From JBDIBB01 sp039812685 (GTDB lineage: Bacteria > Acidobacteriota > Vicinamibacteria > Vicinamibacterales > JAFNAJ01), in contig JBDIBB010000031.1 of the NCBI GenBank assembly GCA_039812685.1, forward strand, positions 1 to 36,284: 36,284 nt of DNA. Reading direction: 5' to 3'. The notes beneath the pieces were generated by a model. The model ran no database searches and was not told the origin of the DNA. It saw only the letters and a list, made by a program, of their open reading frames with translations. Of this stretch, positions 24,722-32,199 are shown piece by piece (the first letter of the stretch is position 1; each line of letters begins with the position of its first letter). The translations under genes and the position numbers were made by a program.

Positions 24722-24946
24722 ATGCGCTGGGAAGAACTGATTACGATGACGCCTGGGATCCGCAGCGGCAAGCCCTGCGTAACGGGCACGCGGATCACCG
24801 TACAGGACGTTCTCGAGTACCTGGCCTCCGGCATGACCGAAGCCGAGATCCTCGCCGACTTCCCAAGCCTGACCTCCGAGAGCATCCGCGCCGTCCTGGC
24901 GTTCGCCGCGGCCCGAGAGCGTCGCCTGGCTTCCCCAGCGGCCTGA
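24722..24946 (+). CDS. DUF433 antitoxin
   Basis: The 74-residue DUF433 protein has the family core ITMTPGIRSGKPCVTGTRITV, VLEYLASGMTEAEILADFP and SIRAVLAFAAARERR. It is a small winged-helix-like fold that acts as antitoxin and autorepressor in many PIN-type pairs. It is followed 3 bp later by the DUF5615 toxin gene, the usual order. The ATG has no Shine-Dalgarno and follows a -10 box by 6 nt. An upstream in-frame start would add about 44 residues of low-complexity sequence unlike the family, so it is rejected. The gene is divergent from the sigma factor and sits at the right end of island 2, consistent with a maintenance role for the island. Confidence 0.9.
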   Translation: MRWEELITMTPGIRSGKPCVTGTRITVQDVLEYLASGMTEAEILADFPSLTSESIRAVLAFAAARERRLASPAA

Positions 24947-24949
24947 CTC

Positions 24950-25282
24950 GTGCGATTCCTCATCGACGAGAACCTGAGTCCCCGGCTGGTCGTCGCGCTG
25001 CGCGCGTCGTTCCCTGACAGCGTGCACGTGGAGACGCTGCGTTTGCGCGGGTGCGACGATTCGAGGGTATGGGAGGCCGCCCGCGCCGAGGGCCTCGTCA
25101 TTCTCACCAAGGACGACGACTTCAACGCGAGGAGCGTGTTGCTCGGCGCTCCGCCGAAAGTGGTGCACCTGCGTGTCGGCAACGTCGCTACGTCTGCTGT
25201 CATCCACCTTCTTCTCGAGAGGCGGACGAGGATTCTGGCCTTCGGTGAAGAGGGAGAGACGAGCTTGCTCGTGCTCCCGTAG
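24950..25282 (+). CDS. DUF5615 PIN-like toxin
   Basis: The 110-residue DUF5615 (Mut7-C/PIN-like ribonuclease) protein has acidic residues in MRFLIDENLSPRL at the N-terminus and LTKDDDFNAR in the middle, followed by PPKVVHLRVGN. These are the expected metal-binding positions for an RNA-cleaving PIN-type toxin. It starts at GTG 24950, 3 bp after the DUF433 stop, so the two form one operon. The RNA target is unknown. A second, broken copy lies at 25848-26182. Confidence 0.9.
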   Translation: MRFLIDENLSPRLVVALRASFPDSVHVETLRLRGCDDSRVWEAARAEGLVILTKDDDFNARSVLLGAPPKVVHLRVGNVATSAVIHLLLERRTRILAFGEEGETSLLVLP

Positions 25283-25331
25283 GGTGGGCCTGTCCAGGCG
25301 GCGGTCGCCGATGGCAGCATGTTCGCGCCGC

Positions 25332-25355
25332 CTGTACCCAAAACTGTACCCACCC
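25332..25355 (+). repeat. Island-end 12-bp unit pair, right end of island 2
   Basis: CTGTACCCAAA plus ACTGTACCCACC begins 49 bp after the toxin stop and lies 119 bp before the third attachment repeat, the same spacing as at the right end of island 1. Confidence 0.7.
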
Positions 25356-25474
25356 GCTTCCGAAAACGGTGCGACTCGGTACGAAAACGAAGGGGCTCCG
25401 GATCCGCGATCCGACCTCATGAATACGACTCGAACTCACGTGCTGCGATGTGAGGCGACAGTGCAGCGCGGCAA

Positions 25475-25521
25475 CTGTTAACCGGAGGGTTGCTGGTTCG
25501 AGTCCAGCCCGAGGAGCCAAT
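25475..25521 (+). repeat. attachment-site direct repeat 3
   Basis: This is a 47-bp exact copy of the tRNA-Asn 3' half (CTGTTAACC through CCAAT). The next bases (TTCC) differ from repeats 1 and 2. It marks the right end of island 2. Confidence 0.9.
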
Positions 25522-25607
25522 TTCCTTTCCAGTCACAATGCGGTTGAGCGTGCTGATGGAACGCCAGGACCAGTGCGGATGGCTCAAGCCTGCCGGGATT
25601 GAGGATC

Positions 25608-25613
25608 TATCCT
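25608..25613 (+). promoter_or_regulatory. -10 box TATCCT of DUF433 copy 2
   Basis: TATCCTGACGC precedes the ATG exactly as in copy 1, so the leaderless start context was duplicated with the gene. Confidence 0.4.
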
Positions 25614-25619
25614 GACGCC

Positions 25620-25844
25620 ATGCGCTGGGAAGAGTTGATCACGGTGACGCCAGGAGTCCGCAGCGGCAAGCCGTGTATTGCTGGCACGCGCATCACGGTG
25701 CAGGACGTGCTCGAATACCTGGCCTCGGGAATGACCGAGGCCGAGATCCTCGCCGACTTCCCAAGCCTCACGTCCGAGAGCATCCGCGCCGTCCTGGCGT
25801 TCGCCGCGGCCCGAGAGCGGCGCCTGGCGTCGCCGGTGGCCTGA
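25620..25844 (+). CDS. DUF433 antitoxin, second copy
   Basis: The 74 residues differ from copy 1 at only five positions (ITVTPGV for ITMTPGI, PCIAG for PCVTG, ASPVA for ASPAA). The frame is intact although its toxin partner is broken. It lies 98 bp outside the third attachment repeat, so it does not belong to island 2 as bounded by the repeats. It may be left over from an older element at the same tRNA. An intact orphan antitoxin could still neutralise or regulate the copy-1 pair. Confidence 0.88.
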   Translation: MRWEELITVTPGVRSGKPCIAGTRITVQDVLEYLASGMTEAEILADFPSLTSESIRAVLAFAAARERRLASPVA

Positions 25845-25847
25845 CTC

Positions 25848-26182
25848 GTGCGCTTCCTCATCGACGAGAGCCTCAGTCGCGCGCCGGTGGTTGCCCCAGC
25901 GCGAGGTGTTTCCGGACAGCGTGCACGTCGAGACGCTGCGACTTCGCGGGTCTGACGACTCGAAGCTCTGGGAAGCGGCCCGCGTCGGGGGCTTTGCCAT
26001 CCTCACCAAAGACGACGACTTCAACGCGAGGAACGTGTTGCTCGGCGCACCGCCGAAGGCGGTGCACCTGCGTCGTCGGCAACGTCGCCACATCTGCTGT
26101 CGTTGACCTCCTTCTCGAGAGACGGGCGAGGATCCTGGCCTTCGGTGAAGAGGGCGAGACGAGCCTGCTCGTGCTCCCGTGG
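25848..26182 (+). pseudogene. Broken DUF5615 toxin, second copy
   Basis: It is homologous to the toxin at 24950-25282 but has several lesions. The start MRFLIDESLSR has Ser for Asn in the DEN motif. The region 25875-25910 is scrambled and shifts the frame. The middle FPDSVHVETLRL to PPKAVHLR is in another frame. One inserted base near 26071-26075 shifts the frame again before VGNVATSAV. The stop TAG has become TGG. It cannot make the toxin. Loss of the toxin with the antitoxin kept is a common decay route. Confidence 0.88.
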
Positions 26183-26222
26183 GTTGAGGCGAAGGCCGCC
26201 GACGGTGGCGAGCCGACGTCGA

Positions 26223-26234
26223 ACTGTACCCAGG
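26223..26234 (+). repeat. Single relic of the island-end 12-bp unit
   Basis: ACTGTACCCAGG lies 40 bp after the broken toxin, mirroring the position of the unit pair after the intact toxin. It supports a decayed third element end. Confidence 0.45.
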
Positions 26235-26418
26235 ACTTTCCCGGGGTTGACGTCACGCGCGGACGATGGCATCGTCGTCGTCAATCACTGCCGGACTCTG
26301 GTCGGGCGCCGGTGGCTGGCGGACGGACGTGCGGGCGGACGGCTCCCGCGCGCGGTCCCCGGCCTCCATGCGGACGCGTGCCAGCCCTCCTCGCTGGTGC
26401 GCTGGAGGGAGGACGCCC

Positions 26419-27015
26419 ATGTCTACCAACGCCCGGGACGATGAGAGCCGGACCGATCGGGAGGCGCGCATTCGCACCATGAAGGAAGAGGCCCGCCGGC
26501 TGGCGGGTGGCAGCATGACCGCCTGGGAGTCCTCGGCGTTGCCGCCCAGCGCGCGCGAGCAGTTGTGGGCTCACGTGCTGGCGATCGAGACCGGCCCGTG
26601 GACCACCAACTTCCAGCAACTGACGGAGGCCGGCGTCGAACTGCCGGAGCCGGAGACCCTCGCCGACGCCGCGCTGAGCGTGAAGTTGTGGGAGGTCATC
26701 GACCGCCTGGCGGCCCTCCGGGTGTTCCTCAGCAAGACCGACCACCTCAGCGACCGCGAGTTGTACACCGCGCTCTGGCACGAGATCCTGCGAGAAGAGG
26801 TCCCGGCGTTCGACGACGACCCGTCCGCGGCCTACCACGTGAGCCTGGTCGGCGCGGGCAGCGACGCTGACACCCGCGCGTATCTCACCTATCACGCCGA
26901 CGACTCCGACCGTGAGCACTGGCTCGCGCTGTTCCCCGACGACGAGCTGCCGCCCCGCAAGGCACCGCCGTTCGACCGCGATCGCCTGCTGCCGCGGCCT
27001 CCGTGGCTGCGGTGA
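26419..27015 (+). CDS. Conserved hypothetical protein, acidic and cytosolic
   Basis: The product is 198 residues with no signal peptide or membrane segment. A basic N-terminal stretch (about 8-30) leads to GGSMTAWESSALPPSAREQLW. A helical middle part (TLADAALSVKLWEVIDRLAALRVFLS, then HLSDRELYTALWHEILREEVP) is followed by a short alpha/beta region (YHVSLVGAGSDADTRAYLTYH) and a Pro/Asp-rich tail. I recognise similar unnamed proteins but no domain with a function and no catalytic motif. A strong Shine-Dalgarno (GGAGGGAGGA, 26403-26412) supports ATG 26419. It stands alone, downstream of the decayed toxin-antitoxin region. Confidence 0.8.
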   Translation: MSTNARDDESRTDREARIRTMKEEARRLAGGSMTAWESSALPPSAREQLWAHVLAIETGPWTTNFQQLTEAGVELPEPETLADAALSVKLWEVIDRLAALRVFLSKTDHLSDRELYTALWHEILREEVPAFDDDPSAAYHVSLVGAGSDADTRAYLTYHADDSDREHWLALFPDDELPPRKAPPFDRDRLLPRPPWLR

Positions 27016-27183
27016 CGCGCGCGGGGACGGCGAGGCGGGATCACCGCACGGTGGCCGCGGACCTCGGCTCGAGTGATGCTCCCTCGCCACGTCAACGACG
27101 GACGCCGGCTTGACGCGTCGCCGGCGCCTGCCGGAGGATCGTCGCGAAGTGCCGGCGCACGTCACGCGCGGCAGGGAGGGCAG

Positions 27184-28392
27184 GTGAGGGCGACCGCGGT
27201 GATCACAGGCCTGATCGTGGCCGGCGCAATCGCGTCGGCGCAAACGCCCCGGACAACGACAGCCATGGCTTTCGACGACTTCCGCGCGCAGTGGAGACGG
27301 ACGATCGAGTCGGCGGGGATCGCCGGCGCCGCCATCGCGGTGGTGGAGGGCGACCGGACGGTGTTCGCCGACGGCGAAGGCGTTGCCGACGTGGTCACGG
27401 CGCGCCCGGTCGACCAGCGCACGATCTTCCACTGGGCCTCGATCACCAAGACGTTCACGGCGGTGGCGATCATGCAGTTGCGTGACGGCGGCCGCCTGTC
27501 GCTCGACGATGCGGTGGTGCGCTACCTGCCGGAACTGCGCGCCGTGCACGACCCGTACGGGCCGGTGGAGGCGATCACGATCCGCCACCTGCTGAGTCAC
27601 AGCGCCGGCTTCAGGTCGCCCACGTGGCCGTGGGGTGGCGACAGGCGCTGGCATCCGTTCGAGCCGACCTCCTGGGCGCAGCTCGCCGCGATGCTCCCGT
27701 ACACGGAGGTGGAGTTCGCGCCGGGCAGCCGCTTCCAGTACTCGAACCCCGGGATCGTCTTCCTCGGCCGCATCATCGAGCAACTGGCCGGCGAGGATTT
27801 CGAGGTCTACGTCGACAAGCACATCCTGCGGCCGCTCGAGATGCGCGAGAGCTACTTCGACGCTACGCCGCCCTATCTGCTCGCCCACAAGTCGCACAGC
27901 TACGTGACGCGCGACGGGGTGCGCACCGAGCGCCCGTTCGATGCGGATACCGGCGTCACGGTGTCCAACGGCGGCCTGAACGCGCCGGTCGCCGACCTGG
28001 CGAAGTGGGTGAGCTTCCTGCTCGGCCGGCCCGCCGATGCCACGCGGCGCGCGCGCTACGACACGGTGCTCTCGCGGGCGTCGATCGAGGAGATGTGGCG
28101 CCCGGTGGTGCCCGCGGAAACCGACGGCGAGGCGCCGGATCGCGACGTGCGCATGGGGCTCGGCTTCTTCGTCGAGCGGCACTTCGATCGCACCTGCGTC
28201 GGCCACGGCGGCGACCAGAACGGCTTCATCTCGCACTTCTACCTGGATCCGGCCGCGGGCATCGGGTACGTGACGGCCTTCAACACGTTGATTGAAGTGA
28301 CGCCGGCAACACCGCGAGGCACGAAGGCGATCGACCGCGAGATCCGCGACAGGGTGTTCACCGAGGTCTTCCCCGCGCTGCGCGGGCGCTGA
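27184..28392 (+). CDS. Secreted beta-lactamase-family serine hydrolase
   Basis: The 402-residue class C beta-lactamase/penicillin-binding-protein-fold enzyme has a signal peptide (1-20, ending AIASAQ). Catalytic motifs are SITK (86-89, nucleophile Ser86), YSN (186-188) and HGG (341-343) in the position of KTG. The HGG triad is typical of the esterase/D-aminopeptidase-like members of the family rather than true beta-lactamases. GTG 27184 is preferred over the earlier ATG 27073 because a GGGAGGG lies 5 nt upstream and the signal peptide starts there. It is followed 15 bp later by menC in the same direction, so the two are probably co-transcribed. A role in hydrolysing D-amino-acid peptides or esters is possible; the substrate is not known. 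Confidence 0.88.
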   Translation: MRATAVITGLIVAGAIASAQTPRTTTAMAFDDFRAQWRRTIESAGIAGAAIAVVEGDRTVFADGEGVADVVTARPVDQRTIFHWASITKTFTAVAIMQLRDGGRLSLDDAVVRYLPELRAVHDPYGPVEAITIRHLLSHSAGFRSPTWPWGGDRRWHPFEPTSWAQLAAMLPYTEVEFAPGSRFQYSNPGIVFLGRIIEQLAGEDFEVYVDKHILRPLEMRESYFDATPPYLLAHKSHSYVTRDGVRTERPFDADTGVTVSNGGLNAPVADLAKWVSFLLGRPADATRRARYDTVLSRASIEEMWRPVVPAETDGEAPDRDVRMGLGFFVERHFDRTCVGHGGDQNGFISHFYLDPAAGIGYVTAFNTLIEVTPATPRGTKAIDREIRDRVFTEVFPALRGR

Positions 28393-28407
28393 CGGGGAGG
28401 GCGCCTC

Positions 28408-29562
28408 ATGCCGACGCCAGCTCCGTCTTCGCCCACCGCCGCCCCCGAAGCGCTCGTCCTGCCGCGGCTGGATCACGTCGACCTCGTCACCGTGCGGCTG
28501 CCGTTCGTCTCGCCGTTCGGCACGAGCGTCCACGTGTGGACCGTGAAGGACGCGATGCTGATGCGCGTCGAATCCGACGGCGTCATCGCGTGGAGCGAGT
28601 GCGTCTCCGACCCGGATCCGTACTACTCCTGCGAGACCAACGCCACGGCGCGGCACATCCTGGCGGACTTCCTGCTGCCGCTGGTCGAGCAGGGCCTCAC
28701 CCTCGGTGACCTCGAGGCGCGCTTCCGGCGTGTGCGCGGCCACGGCATGGCCAAGGCGACGCTCGAGAACGCGCTCCTGATCCTGATCGCGCATCAGCGA
28801 GGCCTCGCCCTGCACGAGTTGCTGGGCCGGCCGGCGCGGAAGATCCCGTCCGGCCTCAGCATCGGCCTGAAGGACTCACCCGACGACCTGCTGCGCGCCG
28901 TGGAGCGCGCGGTCGCGCGCAAGTACCACCGCGTGAAGATGAAGGTGAAGAACGGCCAGGACATCGAGTGGGTGCGGGCGGTACGCCGGCGGTTCCCCGA
29001 CCTGCCGCTGATGGTGGACGCCAACGGCGACTACACGCTGGCCGATGTCGACCACCTGCGCCGGCTCGACGAGTTCGACCTGATGATGGTGGAGCAGCCA
29101 CTCTCTTACAGCGACATCATCGAGCACGCCACGCTGCAGGCCGCGATGCGGACGCCGGTCTGCCTCGACGAGTCCATTCACTCGCTGGCCGATGCTGCCG
29201 CCGCCATCTCGATCGGCGCCTGCCGCATCGTCAACGTGAAGCAGGGGCGCGTGGGCGGGCTGCTGGAGTCGATCCGCATCGCGCACCACGCCGCCGCCCA
29301 CGGCATCGGCGTGTGGTCGGGAGGCATGGACGAGACGGGCATCGGCCGGGCGGTCAACATCCACCTGCAGACCGCCGAGGGCTTCTCGCTGCCGGGCGAC
29401 ACCTCCGAAACCAGCACCTACTTCGACGAGGACATCGTCGAGCCGAGGGTCGTGCTCGATGCCGACGGATTCATCGCCATCCCCGAAGGACCGGGCCTCG
29501 GCGCGCGCGTGATGCCCGAGCGCGTGCTGAAGCGGACCATCGCGGCCGAGCGCCTGCGCTGA
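28408..29562 (+). CDS. menC: Enolase-superfamily o-succinylbenzoate synthase / N-acylamino-acid racemase
   Basis: The product is 384 residues with the capping domain (22-130) and TIM-barrel of the muconate-lactonising group. Catalytic lysines are in VKMKV (K177, K179) and NVKQG (K278). Metal ligands are D204 (VDANGD), E229 (VEQPL) and D254 (CLDES). WSGGMDETGIGRAVNI and SLPGDTSETSTYFDEDIVEP match the OSBS/NSAR branch. In menaquinone synthesis it dehydrates SHCHC to o-succinylbenzoate, but many of these proteins also racemise N-acylamino acids. No other men genes are nearby and the partner is a secreted serine hydrolase, so a racemase role in D-amino-acid use is an open alternative. GGGGAGG before ATG 28408 supports the start. 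Confidence 0.85.
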   Translation: MPTPAPSSPTAAPEALVLPRLDHVDLVTVRLPFVSPFGTSVHVWTVKDAMLMRVESDGVIAWSECVSDPDPYYSCETNATARHILADFLLPLVEQGLTLGDLEARFRRVRGHGMAKATLENALLILIAHQRGLALHELLGRPARKIPSGLSIGLKDSPDDLLRAVERAVARKYHRVKMKVKNGQDIEWVRAVRRRFPDLPLMVDANGDYTLADVDHLRRLDEFDLMMVEQPLSYSDIIEHATLQAAMRTPVCLDESIHSLADAAAAISIGACRIVNVKQGRVGGLLESIRIAHHAAAHGIGVWSGGMDETGIGRAVNIHLQTAEGFSLPGDTSETSTYFDEDIVEPRVVLDADGFIAIPEGPGLGARVMPERVLKRTIAAERLR

Positions 29563-29586
29563 GCGGGAGCGCGGCCGGGAGTCGGA

Positions 29587-29760
29587 TCATCGCCGCCGGG
29601 TCGCGGCGAGAACGCACGTTGCGTACAAGCGGCCGTCACGCCCTCGCCCGGTGGCGATGCCCACGGCGTCGTACGGCCCCAGCACGTTCGCCCGGTGTCG
29701 CCCCGGCGCCATCAGCAGCCCGTGAACGGTATCGGCGTCCGACGCGGCGCCGGCGGGCCC
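29587..29760 (-). pseudogene. C-terminal fragment of a CAP/SCP-domain protein
   Basis: The minus-strand frame contains HGLLMAPGRHRANVLGPYD followed by AVGIATGRGRDGRLYATCVLA. This matches the last third of bacterial CAP (SCP/PR1-like) domains, with the usual SPGHRANIL and VGVG...DGRLYVTQ elements. Upstream of it the frame is unrelated low-complexity sequence, with no signal peptide and no CAP N-terminal half. It is best read as a truncated remnant between menC and the divergent membrane-protein gene. The left boundary is the frame's stop; the right boundary is approximate. Confidence 0.55.
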
Positions 29761-29862
29761 GGCAGCCGATTGCCTGCGATAAGCTGATTGGGCCGCGAGC
29801 CTGAGGGGGCCGCACATCCCGACGGCAGGAACCGGCAGGCTGCAGCGGCTCGCGCCGACGAC

Positions 29863-31580
29863 ATGTCACGCCAAGGAGAACGCCGCCAGGCCGCGCCCGC
29901 GCGCGGCAGGCCCCAGACCGCCCGTACGGCGGCGCGAAAGGCGCCGCGCGATCGCGTCCTCCTCGGCGCGGTTGCGGCCGTCCTGATCGCACTGGCCGCG
30001 GTGGCCGACGACCGCCACGTAGGTCTTGTCGCCGACGGCCGCCAGATGATCCGCACCGCCGTCGCCATTGTCGAGACGGGTGAGATTGGCCAGGCTCGCG
30101 GGCGCGACTTCACCATCGAGCGGCCGGCCGGTGACGCGGTGTCGCGCTTCGGCATGGCGACCAGCCTGCTGCAGGTGCCCGCCGCCTGGCTGGCGCCGCA
30201 TGTGGAGGGCGTCAGGGGCGCGGGCAGTTCGCAGGCGCTGTTCCTGCTGGTCTCGTGGCTGACGGTGGGCCTGACGGCTGGCGCGGCCGGCATGCTCGCG
30301 CGGCGACTTGGCGGACGCGGTCCGGAGGTGGTGGCCGCGGTCCTGCTGGCCTCGGTGGCCTCGCCGCTCGGTTCCTACGCACACATGGAGTTCTCCGAGC
30401 CGGTGCAGGCCGCCGCGCTCGCGCTGGGGCTGCTCGCGGCGCTCACGGCGGCGCGCGCGCAGCCACCGCGCCGAGCGCTCGAAATAGCGGCCGGCGCCGC
30501 CGCAGGGTTCGCGGTGCTTGCCAAGAGCAGCCTGCTGGTGGCCGCGCCGTTCACGCTGCTGCCGCTGGTCGCCGTCGACGACGCACCGCGTGCCCGCCGG
30601 GCGTTGATGTACGCGGCCGCGGGCGCAGCCGCGCCCATCGCCGCGTGGGCGGCCTTCGAGCTCCTGCGATTCGGCACCTTCTTCGGCGGCTATCCGGATG
30701 ACCGCTTCACGCACCCGTGGTTCGATGGGTTGTGGCGGCTGCTCATCGGACCGAACCGTGGGCTGCTTCTCTTCTGGCCGGCGCTACCGCTGGCAGCGTG
30801 GGCCGCACGCCGCTACAGCGGGCAGTGGCGATCTTCGCCCGCCGCGCGCGCCTGGGCGGGAGCCGTGCTGGGCACGGCGGCGCAGCTTGTCGTGGCGGCG
30901 GGCTACTGGGGTTGGCATGGCATGGAGGGGTGGGGGCCGAGGTTGCTGGTCTCGTCGATTCCGCTGATGGCGCCTTTCGCGGCGATCGCGCCGGGGCCTG
31001 CGCGCCGGCCGGTGCTGGCAGCGGTGGTGACCTTGTGCCTGCTCGTCAACCTGCCGCCGCTGCTTCAGCACCCCACCCCGGTGGCCACCTACGTGATGAA
31101 CCTCAGGTGGCCGCAGATCCCGGATCAGGATGCCCAGCGCTATCCGTTCTACGCCCGCGGCGTGGACGCCGCGGGCAGGCCCACGGTTGTGCCGTTCGAA
31201 GTCACCGAGACGATGGCCGCCGCCAACCCCTGGTCGCTCTACCTCTGGCTGTGGCGCGCGTCGCGCCTTGACGCTGCGGCGCTGCCCGATCGCCTGCAGC
31301 AACCGCCGTGGCGCGACACGCGGCCCGATCTCGTTCTGGCCGCGCCGTGGCCGCCGGCTGCCGCGCGGCAGGTGGTGCCGCCGGCGCGCGCGGGATACCT
31401 GGGTCGCAGCGGCACGGGCAGCGGCGGCCCGTACGCCACGGTGTATCTCGACGCGCTGCTCGATCAGGTGGTGCGCGCCAACCAGTGGGGCGCATCGACG
31501 AGGCGCTGGCGAAATCGTCGCGGCGGCTGGGTCTCTCGCTCGACGGCGAGGCCGCGGCCTGGCATCTCGAGACGCTGCGG
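29863..31580 (+). pseudogene. Polytopic membrane protein, GT-C glycosyltransferase-like, 3' end disrupted
   Basis: The protein has about ten hydrophobic helices starting with VLLGAVAAVLIALAAVADDR. A first periplasmic loop (DGRQMIRTAVAIVETGEI, FGMATSLLQVPAAWLAP) resembles PMT/ArnT-like GT-C enzymes, and FWPALPLAAW and GYWGWHGMEGWGPR resemble their central part. The match is moderate. The open frame runs on to 31710, but its last 40 codons read an ISL3 transposase fragment out of frame. Just before, at a run of four Gs near 31487-31490, the frame appears to slip: the next frame gives RIDEALAKSSRRLGLSLDG, which looks like true protein. So the 3' end probably carries a one-base frameshift plus truncation. 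ATG 29863 is chosen; TTG 29788 is possible. Confidence 0.55.
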
Positions 31581-32107
31581 CGCTCGACGAGGTCCGTCGG
31601 CAGGAATTCTTTCGCGCCGGAGCCGTCATGCGCGCGCACGGTCGGGGCAAGCGCTGGTTGCTGTTGCGCCGCTGGAAGACCGTCCGTGGCTCGAAACGGG
31701 CGGAACTTGAGGCGTTGTTCGCCGCCAACCGCCGGCTGTTCAAAGCCTACGTGCTGCGCGAGCAACTCGATCGGCTCTGGACCTACGGAACCCGGCGCGG
31801 CGTGCTGGACTTCCTGCTCGGGTGGTTCAAGGCGCTGCGCTGGCAACGGCTCCCGGAGATGGAGCGGCTCGGCGACTTCCTGCTGACTCATATCGACGGC
31901 ATCGCCGCGTACTGCGATCATGACGTTCGCTTTGGCGTGGTCGAGTCGCTCAACACCACCATCAAGGCCGTCCTGCGCCGAGCCCGCGGCATGCGAGACG
32001 AGACGATGTTGCTGCTGAAGCTGAAGTGGGCCACCGCCCATCCGATCAGATCCGCACGAGACTTGAGGCGCTTCTTGACCGGTCACAGCGTGTACTCAAA
32101 TCGGTGA
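31580..32107 (+). mobile_element. ISL3-family transposase, C-terminal remnant
   Basis: The frame from ALDEVRRQEFF to the TGA at 32105 encodes the C-terminal half of an ISL3-type DDE transposase. It includes KRWLLLRRWKT, LFKAYVLREQLDRLW and FGVVESLNTTIKAVLRRARG, the block with the final catalytic Glu, followed by LLLKLKWATAHP. The N-terminal zinc finger, helix-turn-helix and first two Asp residues are missing, and no inverted repeats could be matched. It is a dead fragment fused to the end of the membrane-protein gene. Confidence 0.85.
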
Positions 32108-32114
32108 AGACCCC

Positions 32115-32148
32115 AAAAAGAAGGGGAGGGCCGTTGCCAGCCCTCCCC
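32115..32148 (-). terminator. Rho-independent terminator of the second TonB receptor gene
   Basis: A perfect 9-bp stem, GGGGAGGGC (32123-32131) with GCCCTCCCC (32140-32148), has an 8-nt loop. On the minus strand it is followed by TTCTTTTT (32122-32115). It lies about 50 bp past the receptor stop. A second hairpin (CCGGTCG/CGACCGG, about 32164-32181) lies between the two. Confidence 0.85.
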
Positions 32149-32199
32149 AATCGTTCCTGCAGCCGGTCGCCGACGACCGGTTGCGGATGAAGATCCGCT

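Noticed and set aside
5657..25355. The 12-bp units as a CRISPR array or as the coding end of an integrase
   Set aside because: There are only two adjacent units per site with no spacers, and the minus-strand reading (WVQFWVQ) has no integrase motif on either side.
26281..28815. 844-codon minus-strand frame
   Set aside because: It lies antisense to three well-supported genes (hypothetical, serine hydrolase, menC). It has no recognisable domain and a His/Arg/Asp-rich shadow composition.
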